The notes: generated by a model not told the origin, from the sequence alone. A stretch of DNA of 64,000 bases from an uncultured Chryseobacterium sp. (GCA_913778085.1 CAJYXJ010000013.1:62001-126000), one strand, 5' to 3'. Counted from the first letter of the stretch, positions 52,107 through 60,888 are shown. Numbers and translations are program-made.

Positions 52107-52547
52107 ATGAAAAAGATATCTGCCGTGGTCCTGCTGATAGGAAGTCTTTGTTTTGGCCAGCAGAATCCGGAAATTGAAAAGCCGGTCCGCAACCTTTTTG
52201 CCGGCATGAAAAATGCTGATGCTGAACTTTTGAAATCGGCATTTTCCGATACGGCCATTCTTCAGACCATTACCAAAGACGGCGTGAAAAATGAAAATAT
52301 CAACGATTTCATTGCCTCCGTTTCAAAGATGGAGAAAGGGTCGCTGGACGAAAGAATTACCATCGAAGCCATTTATACGGACGGAAACCTGGCCAGCGTA
52401 TTTACGCCATATTCGTTTTATTTTAAAGGGAAATTCTCTCATTGCGGAGCTAACAGCTTCCAGCTGGTAAAGCAACAGGACGGAGAATGGAAAATACAGT
52501 ATCTGATTGATACCAGAAGAAAAGATCAATGCAGGGAAATTAAATAA
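52107..52547 (+). CDS. NTF2-like (SnoaL-type) secreted protein
   Basis: The 146-residue protein has a signal peptide (KKISAVVLLIGSLCFGQQ) and an NTF2-like fold: PVRNLFAGMKNADAELLKSAFSDTAILQTI and FSHCGANSFQLVKQQDGEWKIQYLIDTR. The fold hosts many small enzymes and binding proteins; no catalytic residues identify a reaction. It lies 6 bases before the VOC gene and opens an operon that ends with the metallo-beta-lactamase. Confidence 0.75.
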   Translation: MKKISAVVLLIGSLCFGQQNPEIEKPVRNLFAGMKNADAELLKSAFSDTAILQTITKDGVKNENINDFIASVSKMEKGSLDERITIEAIYTDGNLASVFTPYSFYFKGKFSHCGANSFQLVKQQDGEWKIQYLIDTRRKDQCREIK

Positions 52548-52553
52548 AATCAA

Positions 52554-52931
52554 ATGAAAATCCACCACATTGCCATTATATGCTCGGACTATGAAATTTC
52601 TAAAAAATTTTACACCGAAATAATAGGTCTGAACATTCTCCGCGAAGTCTACCGTGAAGAAAGGAAATCATATAAGCTCGATCTTGCCATAGGAGAACAT
52701 TATGTCATTGAACTGTTTTCATTTCCTGATCCTCCGAAGCGCCCTTCAAGACCGGAAGCCTGCGGATTGAGACATCTTGCCTTTTCAGTGGAAAACGTTC
52801 AGGAAAAAAAACAGGAACTGACGCAGAAAGGGCTGGCCTGTGAAGACATCCGCTTGGATGAATTTACCGGAAAAGAATTTTTCTTTACTCAGGATCCCGA
52901 TCAACTATCTTTGGAATTTTATGAAATGTAA
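52554..52931 (+). CDS. VOC family protein (glyoxalase-like, YaeR/SMU1112c type)
   Basis: The 125-residue protein has the VOC metal-ligand pattern KIHHIAIICSDYEISKKFYTEIIGLN, HYVIELFSFPDPPKRPSRPEACGLRHLAFSV and FFTQDPDQLSLEFYE. The GLRHLAFSV and DPDxLxxEFYE phrases fit the YaeR/GloA2 group. The reaction is unknown; relatives include lactoylglutathione lyases and bleomycin-binding proteins. The metallo-beta-lactamase ATG follows after 28 bases. Confidence 0.8.
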   Translation: MKIHHIAIICSDYEISKKFYTEIIGLNILREVYREERKSYKLDLAIGEHYVIELFSFPDPPKRPSRPEACGLRHLAFSVENVQEKKQELTQKGLACEDIRLDEFTGKEFFFTQDPDQLSLEFYEM

Positions 52932-52959
52932 AAATTATATACTGAAAATCAAGTTTAAA

Positions 52960-53820
52960 ATGAAAAAATACCTCCTGTTAGCTGCTGTTTTTTTTACCTT
53001 TTCATCGTATGCGCAAATAGTGAACGAACCCAAAAACCATCCTAAAGAATGGTCGCAACCATATGAGCCGTTCAGAATTGCCGGGAATCTGTATTACGTG
53101 GGAACCTATGATCTGGCTTCCTACCTTATTGTGACCGGTAAAGGAAATATCCTTATCAATACAGGGCTTGCCGATTCACTTCCGATCATTAAGAACAATA
53201 TTAAAAAGCTTGGGTTTAAATATGATGATATTAAAATTCTTTTGCTTAATCAGGCGCACTATGATCACTTAGGAGCAATGGCTGATATTAAAAAAGAAAC
53301 TGGCGCAAAGCTGTATGCAGATGGGGCAGATGCGGAGGTCCTGAAAAGCGGAGGGAAATCGGATTATGAAATGGGAAAGTATGGCGTTACCTTTAAACCG
53401 GTAATTCCCGATTTTATTTTAAAGGACAAACAGGTAATTACCTTGGGAAATACCAGGCTGGAGATGCTTCATCATCCCGGTCATACCAAAGGCTCGTGTA
53501 GCTATCTTCTTGAAACGAAAGATAAAACCAGAAGCTATAAGGTACTTATCGCCAATATGCCGAGCATTATTATCGACCATAAATTCTCTGATGTTTCTAC
53601 CTATCCGGGCATTGCGGAAGATTACGCTTACACGCTCCGGGAAATGAAAAAGCTGGATTTTGATGTCTGGGTAGCTGCCCATGCCGGCCAGTTTGGCCTA
53701 CATGAAAAGCATAAGCCGAAAGACCCGTACAATCCGAAAATCTTCATGGATAAAAAAGAATATTTTGATGAACTTAATGATCTCGAAAAAGAATACCTCG
53801 AAAAAAAATCAGCTGAATAA
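52960..53820 (+). CDS. Subclass B3 metallo-beta-lactamase, GOB type
   Basis: The 286-residue protein has a signal peptide (1-18, ending SSYAQ) and follows the GOB beta-lactamase sequence of Elizabethkingia almost throughout as I recall it (EPFRIAGNLYYVGTYDLASY, ILINTGLADSLPIIK). Zinc ligands are Gln98, His100, Asp102 and His103 in NQAHYDHLGA, His175 in HHPGHTKGS and His241 in AAHAGQF. Gln98 replaces the usual His116, a GOB hallmark, and Met200 lies in the ANMPS motif. It hydrolyses penicillins, cephalosporins and carbapenems in the periplasm. The start is ATG 52960; an out-of-family upstream extension overlaps the VOC gene. Confidence 0.9.
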   Translation: MKKYLLLAAVFFTFSSYAQIVNEPKNHPKEWSQPYEPFRIAGNLYYVGTYDLASYLIVTGKGNILINTGLADSLPIIKNNIKKLGFKYDDIKILLLNQAHYDHLGAMADIKKETGAKLYADGADAEVLKSGGKSDYEMGKYGVTFKPVIPDFILKDKQVITLGNTRLEMLHHPGHTKGSCSYLLETKDKTRSYKVLIANMPSIIIDHKFSDVSTYPGIAEDYAYTLREMKKLDFDVWVAAHAGQFGLHEKHKPKDPYNPKIFMDKKEYFDELNDLEKEYLEKKSAE

Positions 53821-53824
53821 AATA

Positions 53825-54208
53825 TTAATGCGCATAACCCGTAAAGAAGCTGATCGCCATAATTGCCAGAACGATGGAAGAAATGATAACGTAAACATAA
53901 TCCTTTTCCTTTAAGTAACCGATCAGAGCAAAGATAATCCTCATCAATGGGGTAAAGATCAGAAGGAGAATTCCCAGCTGGATGATGGCCATGCCTTCTC
54001 CTTTGCAGAGAGTGGTCCAGAAATGTCCCCATACTTTTTCCGAAGAGCCGCCCATATCGAGAAGCTTATACTTTTTCGGCATCTGGAAACCTTCCATAAA
54101 AAGTTTTACAAAACCTACCAGTGATGTGGTAACCGATAAAATAACACCCAGACGTAAAAGATTACCTACAGAACGGTTAAGATCGGTGTCCGTGAAATTC
54201 TTACTCAT
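53825..54208 (-). CDS. DUF1634 family membrane protein
   Basis: The 127-residue protein has three hydrophobic helices (about 16-36, 73-93, 103-123), and VGNLLRLGVILSVTTSLVGFV and LGILLLIFTPLMRIIFALIGY segments typical of DUF1634. This family commonly sits beside TauE/SafE transporters. It overlaps the TauE-type gene by 4 bases, so it is probably a partner of it. The convergent metallo-beta-lactamase ends 4 bases before it. Confidence 0.85.
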   Translation of the reverse strand: MSKNFTDTDLNRSVGNLLRLGVILSVTTSLVGFVKLFMEGFQMPKKYKLLDMGGSSEKVWGHFWTTLCKGEGMAIIQLGILLLIFTPLMRIIFALIGYLKEKDYVYVIISSIVLAIMAISFFTGYAH

Positions 54209-55035
54209 GAGAAGTTGCTTCTAATTCCGTTATACATCATATACACTGAAAGAATCGTAATTACGATTGCGAAAAATGTTTTCAGTTTTTTTGTCTTGGA
54301 AACCATCAGGGTTTTAGATCCAATGAAACTTCCTACCACAACGCCTACCAGAACCGGTGCTACAATAACGGGAATGATTTCACCCCTCTGGAAATAAATC
54401 AGCGAACTGGCCACGGCCGTTACCCCGATCATGAAATTACTGGTGGTGGTTGAAACCTTGAACGGCAGTCTCATCATATTATCCATGGCCAGAACTTTCA
54501 GGGCACCGGAACCGATTCCCAATAATCCGGACATGGCACCTGCAAACATCATCATGAAAAATCCGGGAACGGTATTTCTTGCCGAATAGCTTTTTAAAAC
54601 CCCTTTATCAGGGAAAGTTCCGTATAATTTCAGCTTTTCTTCCAGGCTTCCCGTAACGACGGGTTCCTGATGATCAGGCTTGCCTTTTAGATTTAAAATA
54701 ACCGTCAGAAGAAGGATGCTGGCGAAGATAATCCCGATGGTATTCGGATTCAGCATTCCGGAAACCAAAGCCCCCACAATCGCTCCTGCGGTGGTAGCTA
54801 TTTCCAGAAACATCCCGATCCTCATGTTGGTGAAGCCTTCCTTAACGAAAGCTACGGCGGCTCCGGAAGAAGTCCCGATTACCGAAATAAGAGAAGCGCC
54901 GATGGCGTAATGCATTGGAACACCGAAGCCCAGCGTCAATAGAGGAATAATAATAACGCCTCCTCCTAAACCGGTCAGTGAACCCAGAAGTCCTGCCGAA
55001 ATTGCTCCAAGGAAGAGAATGATGATTTCTGACAT
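54205..55035 (-). CDS. TauE/SafE family sulfite/organosulfonate exporter
   Basis: The 276-residue protein has about eight hydrophobic helices and the TauE/SafE motifs: GAISAGLLGSLTGLGGGVIIIPLLTLGFGVP at the N-terminus and GAMSGLLGIGSGALKVLAMD in the middle, with GSFIGSKTL late. The family exports sulfite or sulfonates across the inner membrane. A perfect -33/-7 promoter (55040-55071) ends four bases before its ATG. Confidence 0.9.
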   Translation of the reverse strand: MSEIIILFLGAISAGLLGSLTGLGGGVIIIPLLTLGFGVPMHYAIGASLISVIGTSSGAAVAFVKEGFTNMRIGMFLEIATTAGAIVGALVSGMLNPNTIGIIFASILLLTVILNLKGKPDHQEPVVTGSLEEKLKLYGTFPDKGVLKSYSARNTVPGFFMMMFAGAMSGLLGIGSGALKVLAMDNMMRLPFKVSTTTSNFMIGVTAVASSLIYFQRGEIIPVIVAPVLVGVVVGSFIGSKTLMVSKTKKLKTFFAIVITILSVYMMYNGIRSNFS

Positions 55036-55039
55036 GGTA

Positions 55040-55071
55040 CAAATATAAAACTATTGTAACAGTCTGCCAAA
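55040..55071 (-). promoter_or_regulatory. Perfect Bacteroidota promoter of the TauE-DUF1634 operon
   Basis: On the minus strand TTTG (55071-55068), a 20-base spacer and TATATTTG (55047-55040) match the -33/-7 consensus. The box is followed by TACC and the ATG, so transcription should begin at or beside the start codon. It is divergent from the DUF1543 promoter; the two -33 regions nearly touch. Confidence 0.75.
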
Positions 55072-55095
55072 CGTTTAAAAAAGATAAATTTGACG

Positions 55096-55103
55096 TATTT
55101 TTG
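55096..55103 (+). promoter_or_regulatory. -7 promoter box of the DUF1543 gene
   Basis: TATTTTTG matches TAnnTTTG and lies 18 bases upstream of the ATG at 55122. A TTTA at 55074-55077, 18 bases upstream, is the likely -33 region. Confidence 0.5.
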
Positions 55104-55121
55104 CATAAAACAGAATTTTAT

Positions 55122-55673
55122 ATGAAACTATTTTATGTCATCCTGGGAGCCACACCGCCCGGCCGAAATATTGAGCAGCACGATGTCTTCTTTGGGATTG
55201 CCGAAAGCCTCAAAGATCTGGTGGAAGAGATGAAGGCATTCTGGAAAGAAGCTAAGGGGAAAATCCATATCGACTGTTATCAGGAAGTCAGGTTTGTGGA
55301 CGGTTATGAAGTGCAGATTGTCGAAAGGGGAGCGCAGACTTCCGAAGAACAGCTGTATTTCATTAATCTCGGAGGATATAAAAGAGGACACTTTGAAGAA
55401 TTCCATGAGCAGCATCTGGTGGTGGGAAACTCCATGAGTGATGCCGTGAAGAAAGCAAAGTCTACTGAGTTTTATAAAACCATGGGTTTCAAAGGAGCCA
55501 CCAGCCATATTGATGAAAAACTGGGGGTAGATATCGACGATATATTCCCGGTAAAGGAAATCCTGCCTTCCGAAATGAAGCAGCGGTACGCCATTTCCCT
55601 GGTGAAATCCGAAGCGGAGAATCAGGAAAATTTTGTAAGTCTGGGCTATTTAAAAATCGACAAGATTCAGTAG
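55122..55673 (+). CDS. DUF1543 family protein
   Basis: The 183-residue protein fits the DUF1543 layout: FYVILGATPPGRNIEQHDVFFGIAESLKDL, then YFINLGGYKRGHFEEFHEQHLVVG and HIDEKLGVDIDDIF in the second half. Function unknown. I chose ATG 55122 since an in-frame TTG at 55101 lies in the -7 box. The gene is single and diverges from TauE. Confidence 0.8.
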   Translation: MKLFYVILGATPPGRNIEQHDVFFGIAESLKDLVEEMKAFWKEAKGKIHIDCYQEVRFVDGYEVQIVERGAQTSEEQLYFINLGGYKRGHFEEFHEQHLVVGNSMSDAVKKAKSTEFYKTMGFKGATSHIDEKLGVDIDDIFPVKEILPSEMKQRYAISLVKSEAENQENFVSLGYLKIDKIQ

Positions 55674-55910
55674 TTAAAAATGTGTGCTGGATAAAAAGCA
55701 TTAATCTGTTAAAGTGGTTTCAGGCAGCACTGATGCTTCGTTATTATTTTAACACCGTATCTTTTGCTTAGTGAAATGACTTTCCGGACGAAATTATGCA
55801 TCTTAAATAAAATCCTTGCGGACTTTGCGTTTGATCACTAGAGGATACCGGACTTAAAGTTCTTGTAACCGTTATTAAATTAAATCTAACAGAAATAAAT
55901 AAAGTAAAAA

Positions 55911-57023
55911 ATGAAAATTGGAATTTTAGGAGGCGGACAGCTTGGAAGAATGCTGATCCAGGAAGCATTGAAATACGACGATGAATTTTATACCCTGGAC
56001 CCAGCTTCCGATGCACCCTGCCACAATATTTCTTATTTCACCAAAGGCAGTTTTAACGATTATGAAACCGTTCTGGATTTCGGGAAAGACAAAGATGTGG
56101 TGACCATTGAAATTGAACACGTTAATGCTGATGCACTAGCCGAACTGGAAAACCAAGGCGTAAAAGTGGTGCCGAATTCCAATATTATCAAAACCATTCA
56201 ACAGAAAATTCTTCAAAAGCAATTCTATAAAGCCCACAATATTCCGAGTCCGGAATTTGAGGTAATGGATGGCAGTTCTGATGAAATCAAAATGCCTCTG
56301 CCTTTTGTACAGAAAATGAATACCGGAGGATATGACGGAAAGGGCGTGCAGGTAATCCGCAACGAGGAGGATATGAAAAATCTTTGGGTGGAAGATTCGG
56401 TTATAGAAAAGCTGGTAGATATTGATAAAGAACTTTCCGTTATTGTAGCCCGAAATGAAAACGGTGAAACCAGAACTTTTCCCGTGACGGAAATGGTCGC
56501 CGATCCTAAATTGAACCTGTTGGATTTCAATATCTGCCCGGTTCTCCTTTCGGAAGAGATTGAACAGCAGATCGATGCGATTACTGAAAATTTCCTGAAT
56601 GCTATCCAGTCGCCGGGGCTTTTTGCCATCGAGTTGTTCCTTGATAAAGAAGGAAAGGTTTGGGTAAATGAAACCGCACCAAGGCTTCACAACTCCGGGC
56701 ACCAGAGCCAGGAAGGAAATGCGAACTCCCAGTTTGAACAGATGTACCGCGTGGTAAAAAATCTACCGCTGGCGGATACGGATGCCATCATTTACAGCGG
56801 AATGCTGAATCTGGTGGGAGCAGAAGGCTATTCCGGAAAAGTGCTTTACGAAGGCATGGAGGAAGTCCTGAAACTGCCGGAAACCTATATTCACCTCTAC
56901 GGAAAAACCGAAACCAAGCCGGGAAGAAAAATGGGACACATCAATGTGCTGGCCGAATCCCGGGAAGAGCTGATGGAAAAGCTGGTGATGGTGAAAGGCA
57001 TGGTAAGGGTAATTGCAAAGTAA
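55911..57023 (+). CDS. purK: N5-carboxyaminoimidazole ribonucleotide synthase PurK
   Basis: The 370-residue ATP-grasp enzyme begins KIGILGGGQLGRMLIQEALKYD and has DVVTIEIEHVN, LPFVQKMNTGGYDGKGVQVI, AIELFLDKEGKVWVNETAPRLHNSGHQSQEG and YGKTETKPGRKMGHINVL. It carboxylates AIR with ATP and bicarbonate for purine synthesis. Normally purE lies beside it; here purE is 3.9 kb away at 60909. The stop lies in a perfect bidirectional hairpin (57020-57070). Confidence 0.95.
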   Translation: MKIGILGGGQLGRMLIQEALKYDDEFYTLDPASDAPCHNISYFTKGSFNDYETVLDFGKDKDVVTIEIEHVNADALAELENQGVKVVPNSNIIKTIQQKILQKQFYKAHNIPSPEFEVMDGSSDEIKMPLPFVQKMNTGGYDGKGVQVIRNEEDMKNLWVEDSVIEKLVDIDKELSVIVARNENGETRTFPVTEMVADPKLNLLDFNICPVLLSEEIEQQIDAITENFLNAIQSPGLFAIELFLDKEGKVWVNETAPRLHNSGHQSQEGNANSQFEQMYRVVKNLPLADTDAIIYSGMLNLVGAEGYSGKVLYEGMEEVLKLPETYIHLYGKTETKPGRKMGHINVLAESREELMEKLVMVKGMVRVIAK

Positions 57024-57070
57024 AGAATAACGTTAACAGGGCTTTTAGCCCTGTTAACGTTATTCTTTAC
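57020..57070. terminator. Perfect 23-bp bidirectional hairpin spanning both convergent stop codons
   Basis: Arms 57020-57042 and 57048-57070 are perfectly complementary over 23 bases (GTAAAGAATAAC... and its inverse) with a five-base loop TTTTA. The purK stop (57021-57023) lies in the left arm and the antiporter stop (57067-57069) in the right arm, so one element ends both genes. The GC-rich tip (CAGGGC/GCCCTG) makes it strong. Confidence 0.85.
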
Positions 57071-59190
57071 TTAAAAATTTTCTTAATCACATTCCCGATC
57101 TCCATAAAATCGTCATGATTTCCCACGGAACGTTTCTCAGGGTTGTTTTCATCGGATTCCGAGAAAGGGAAAATCAGAAGATAATTGTTGTTGTTCAGCT
57201 TACGGTTTAAGAGTTCCGGGATCAGCCTCATGGCAGGAATATATGATGACATGCCTCTTTTGGCCATAAAAATAATCAGGGCTTCATCGTCTTTGAGCTG
57301 GGATGCCGTTTTTTCACCGTCTTTCCAGGAATTCATGATGATAAATTCCGCTTCAATATTCGCTTTCTTTATGATTCTCTGAAGAATGTCAAGGATTTTT
57401 TCCGAAGCATAAAACACCAATGTGGCTCCCGAGTTTCTCGCAATATTCCAGACCCGGAGAAGCGCATGGAAGAACCCGGCTTCCTGATGGGCATTCTCCG
57501 GAATCATTACCGCATATTTCTTGATGGTCGATAAGGGCTGGGCAGCATGATACACCAGAACGTTAACGTCTCCATTCTGTAAATATCCATTGTACAAATT
57601 ATAGACAAAAGAAGGGGAGAAGCCTTTTTCATCATTAACGGCTATGATCAGATCGGTAATTTTCTGCTCTTTGATCACATTGCTTACCCCGTTAATTACA
57701 TCATTATCATACCTTTTCAGCGACTGTATCTTTACATCTGCCGCCGCCGCCGCATCGGTAGCCGTATGTAGCAGTTTTTCCGCATTTTTTACTGAAGATT
57801 CGTTTTTATCTTCATTAATGATGTTTAATGCATAAAGATGTTCCGTATTGGAATGGGCTTTTATTAAAATCCCGAGATTTACCATACGTTCTACTGTTGA
57901 TTCATAATTAACGGACAGAAGAATATTTTCTTCCTCGTGGCTGTTGCCGGATACGGTGTCTTCATTATCCTGTTCGGCAATTTTCTGGGCACTGGACATC
58001 GATACGAAGGATGAAATGGTACATGAGATCAGGATCAGAAGGATGCTTCCGTTCAGCACGTGCTCGTTTAATAGACGGATCGGTTCTCCGGTTTCAGTTT
58101 CCGAAAGGATAATATTGTAACCCACCATTACGGAAGCCAGAGTCGCTGCAGCGGAAGCCGAGCTAAGCCCAAAAATCAGCTTACCTTCTTCTTTTGATAG
58201 ACGAAAGGTTTTTTGAGTGGCAACTGCAGAAAGGTATTTTCCGCCGATGGACGCCAAGAGCATAATTCCTGCTACTTCAAGGGTTTCCCAGCTTTTGAAA
58301 AAGGCTTTAAAATCAATCAGCATCCCTACGCTGATTAGAAAGAAGGGGATAAAAATTGCGTTTCCTACAAACTCTACCCGGTTCATCAGCGATGAGGTAT
58401 GCGGAATTAGCCGGTTCAGGGCCAGTCCGGCAAAAAAGGCTCCGATAATGGCTTCCACACCGGCCAGCTCAGCGAGTAAAGCAGCCAGGTAAATCATTAC
58501 AAGAACAAAAATATACTGCGAAATCTTATCGTCCACTTTTTTAAAGAACCAACGTCCGATAATCGGAAACACCAGCAGAACAATCAGTCCGAAAATAACA
58601 AAGGAAACCGAAAGCTTTACCCAGAATTCCGTGCCGACGTCTCCCTGCGACATCCCTACGATCACAGCAAGTACTAAAAGAGCCAGAATATCAGTGATCA
58701 TAGTTCCTCCGACAGTAATGTTGACCGCCGGATTCTTAGCGATCCCCAGTTTGCTTACCAATGGATAGGCTATTAAAGTATGCGATGAAAACAGACTTGC
58801 AAAAAGAACGGACGTGAGTACGGAAAAATGCAGGATATAATATGCTCCGAAATAGCCAAGAACAAAAGGAACCGTGAAGGTATAGATTCCGAAGGTAAGG
58901 CTTTTCCATTTATTTTTTTTAAAATCGCCCATGTCGATTTCCAGTCCTGCTAAAAACATAATGTAGAGAAGTCCCGTTGTTCCGGTAACTACGATGCTGC
59001 TGTCCCTCGCAAGGACATTAAACCCGTTCGGACCGATCACGGCTCCGGCAATAATCAGCCCCAGCAGGTGCGGAACTTTGATCTTGTTTAAAAGCAGCGG
59101 TGCCGCGAGGATGATAATTAAAACCAACAGGAATTTCAGTACCGGGTCTTCGATCGGAAGACTCAGGTTGTGTATGCTCAGTAAGTTCAT
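57067..59190 (-). CDS. Cation:proton antiporter (CPA2) with C-terminal UspA-like region
   Basis: The 707-residue protein has about 12-13 membrane helices in residues 1-390 with KefB/CPA2 motifs: LLGLIIAGAVIGPNGFNVL, YIMFLAGLEIDMGDF, FSSHTLIAYPLVSKLGIA and ALLAELAGVEAIIGAFFAGLALNRL. The C-terminal 300 residues form two soluble segments resembling universal-stress domains (LLSVNYESTVERMVNLGILIK, KYAVMIPENAHQEAGFFHALLRVW). It exchanges Na+ or K+ for protons at the inner membrane. The stop is inside the bidirectional hairpin. Confidence 0.88.
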   Translation of the reverse strand: MNLLSIHNLSLPIEDPVLKFLLVLIIILAAPLLLNKIKVPHLLGLIIAGAVIGPNGFNVLARDSSIVVTGTTGLLYIMFLAGLEIDMGDFKKNKWKSLTFGIYTFTVPFVLGYFGAYYILHFSVLTSVLFASLFSSHTLIAYPLVSKLGIAKNPAVNITVGGTMITDILALLVLAVIVGMSQGDVGTEFWVKLSVSFVIFGLIVLLVFPIIGRWFFKKVDDKISQYIFVLVMIYLAALLAELAGVEAIIGAFFAGLALNRLIPHTSSLMNRVEFVGNAIFIPFFLISVGMLIDFKAFFKSWETLEVAGIMLLASIGGKYLSAVATQKTFRLSKEEGKLIFGLSSASAAATLASVMVGYNIILSETETGEPIRLLNEHVLNGSILLILISCTISSFVSMSSAQKIAEQDNEDTVSGNSHEEENILLSVNYESTVERMVNLGILIKAHSNTEHLYALNIINEDKNESSVKNAEKLLHTATDAAAAADVKIQSLKRYDNDVINGVSNVIKEQKITDLIIAVNDEKGFSPSFVYNLYNGYLQNGDVNVLVYHAAQPLSTIKKYAVMIPENAHQEAGFFHALLRVWNIARNSGATLVFYASEKILDILQRIIKKANIEAEFIIMNSWKDGEKTASQLKDDEALIIFMAKRGMSSYIPAMRLIPELLNRKLNNNNYLLIFPFSESDENNPEKRSVGNHDDFMEIGNVIKKIFK

Positions 59191-59197
59191 AAAGTGA

Positions 59198-59767
59198 TTA
59201 TTTGGTGGAACGGACCAATTCTACGGAAAATTTGGCCATGCAGTTATTGTCCGCACTAATGGTTCTGGTACCTCTTATTTTATTGGCGGAAAAATCGTTG
59301 AGGAGAACGTTCATTTCAACCTGTTTTTTCGAGGTGGAATCGGTTTTAAAATTAAGTTTTACCTCATTATTTTCAAACTTCCCGGAATACACCCTCACCA
59401 GATTATTGTTGTTGATGATTTTTGTTAAAAGCTGGATGGAATCGCTGTCGAATTCCCAGGTATCGATTCGCTGGTCGCCCACCACATAATCGCTGCAGTT
59501 GGACTCCGTGCAGATCACTTTTCCTGTCCACAATCCGGCTATCTGGGAAGGCCATACAGCAATTTTTACAGAATCCTTTTTGGTGGCAAAAATACTGTCC
59601 CGCATTTTTAATAACAATTGGTATTCGGTTTCTCTCTGGGCAAATGCTTTTTCTTTTTCCAGCAGCTGCTGTTCTCTCATCGTAAGGTCATTTTCTTTTT
59701 TCCTGTTGTCGCAGCTTATTAAAAAAAATACAACGGCAAGAAAAGCGAATAAAGTGTTTTTTATCAT
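59198..59767 (-). CDS. Lipoprotein of unknown function
   Basis: The 189-residue protein has a lipoprotein signal (TLFAFLAVVFFLISC), a coiled-coil-like stretch rich in Glu and Lys (EQQLLEKEKAFAQRETEYQLLLKMRD, about 33-58) and a beta-rich C-terminal domain (AGLWTGKVICTESNCSDYVVGDQRIDTWEF). I do not recognise a named family. It lies 7 bases upstream of the antiporter on the same strand, so the two are co-transcribed. Confidence 0.65.
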   Translation of the reverse strand: MIKNTLFAFLAVVFFLISCDNRKKENDLTMREQQLLEKEKAFAQRETEYQLLLKMRDSIFATKKDSVKIAVWPSQIAGLWTGKVICTESNCSDYVVGDQRIDTWEFDSDSIQLLTKIINNNNLVRVYSGKFENNEVKLNFKTDSTSKKQVEMNVLLNDFSANKIRGTRTISADNNCMAKFSVELVRSTK

Positions 59768-59855
59768 ATCGAATTAAGGCTTGGAGTAAACAATATAAGA
59801 AAAAATAAGGAAAGACGAAAATCTTCTTTTTGCAGCACTTGGTGATAAGCAGGTC

Positions 59856-60767
59856 TTATTTCTGTCTAATCGTCTGTCTTTTAAACATTTCCCGGTTGTA
59901 GTTGATAATAAAAACGCCCAGGATAATCAATGCAGCAGCAATAATAAATTTAGCGGAGATTTCCTCATTTAAGATCAGCCAGCTCAGGAATATGGAAATG
60001 ATGGTATTCACGTAAGCCAGAATGGAAACCTGTACCGGCGAAACTTTCGTTAAGGCATAATGATAAGCAAAAAATGCAGCTACGGAGCCAAACATGGCAA
60101 GGTAAAGCATGGCGGAAACACTTTTTAGGGACCAGTTTTCAAAATTATAATTTTCAGTAAACATGAAAGCGAAAATAATCTGAATGATTCCGGCAAAGGC
60201 AAACTGATAAAAAAGATTCAGTGAAATATTGCTGCTTTGAATATTCATTTTTTTAGTGAAAATAGTGCCCGATGCCCATCCCAGGATTCCGCAGAACAGC
60301 AGAAATATGCCGAATCGGTAATCGGGATTAGCCAAATCTCTGATCCCGTCCCAGAAAATAAAGGCAATCCCGCTGAAACAGGTCAGGACACCAACTAAAG
60401 CTTTGAATGTAAACTTCTGCAAACGTAAGGCTACGCTCCATAAAAATACGATGATGGGGGAGGTAGCGCTGATCAGTGAAGTGAGGCTGCTGGTGATGGT
60501 TTCTTCGGCAACCGTCGTTAATCCGTTGGCTATAATCAGCATCAGTGAGGCGAAAACAAGCTGATAGCCCAGGTTTTTCCAGCCGATCCACTGAAGCTGC
60601 CTGCGGTATAAAAGGATCATCAGCATAATCACTGCAGCCAGGAACTGCCGGATTCCAGCAACAAACCAGGCCGGTATGGTTTCCACAGCAACCCGTATCG
60701 AGAGAAAAGTGGTCCCCCAGACAATAGCAACGGTAAGGATGGCGAGGGTAAGTTTGTAATCTTTCAA
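59856..60767 (-). CDS. EamA/DMT family transporter
   Basis: The 303-residue protein, taken from TTG 60767 (KDYKLTLAILTVAIVWGTTFL), has about ten hydrophobic helices in two EamA repeats, with FVAGIRQFLAA and SVAAFFAYHYALTKVSPVQVSILAYVNTI. The frame is open to an ATG at 60893, but that adds a basic 42-residue extension not seen in the family, and a -7 box lies inside it. Substrate unknown (amino acids or metabolites in relatives). Confidence 0.82.
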   Translation of the reverse strand: MKDYKLTLAILTVAIVWGTTFLSIRVAVETIPAWFVAGIRQFLAAVIMLMILLYRRQLQWIGWKNLGYQLVFASLMLIIANGLTTVAEETITSSLTSLISATSPIIVFLWSVALRLQKFTFKALVGVLTCFSGIAFIFWDGIRDLANPDYRFGIFLLFCGILGWASGTIFTKKMNIQSSNISLNLFYQFAFAGIIQIIFAFMFTENYNFENWSLKSVSAMLYLAMFGSVAAFFAYHYALTKVSPVQVSILAYVNTIISIFLSWLILNEEISAKFIIAAALIILGVFIINYNREMFKRQTIRQK

Positions 60768-60782
60768 AACAATAGTACTTTT

Positions 60783-60790
60783 CAAAAATA
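60783..60790 (-). promoter_or_regulatory. -7 promoter box of the EamA gene
   Basis: TATTTTTG on the minus strand lies 15 bases upstream of the TTG at 60767, supporting that start over the longer frame. No well-spaced TTTG is seen. Confidence 0.45.
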
Positions 60791-60856
60791 TGTAATTTAA
60801 TACCCGCCGGGCACGATTCCCGGATTTTAGGGTTATGAGAACAAGTTTTACGCCTT

Positions 60857-60888
60857 TTTGGAAGAACCTTATTAATTTTTTATCTTTG
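60857..60888 (+). promoter_or_regulatory. Bacteroidota promoter of purE
   Basis: TTTG (60857-60860), a 20-base spacer and TATCTTTG (60881-60888) match the -33/-7 consensus. The purE ATG follows 20 bases later. Confidence 0.7.
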
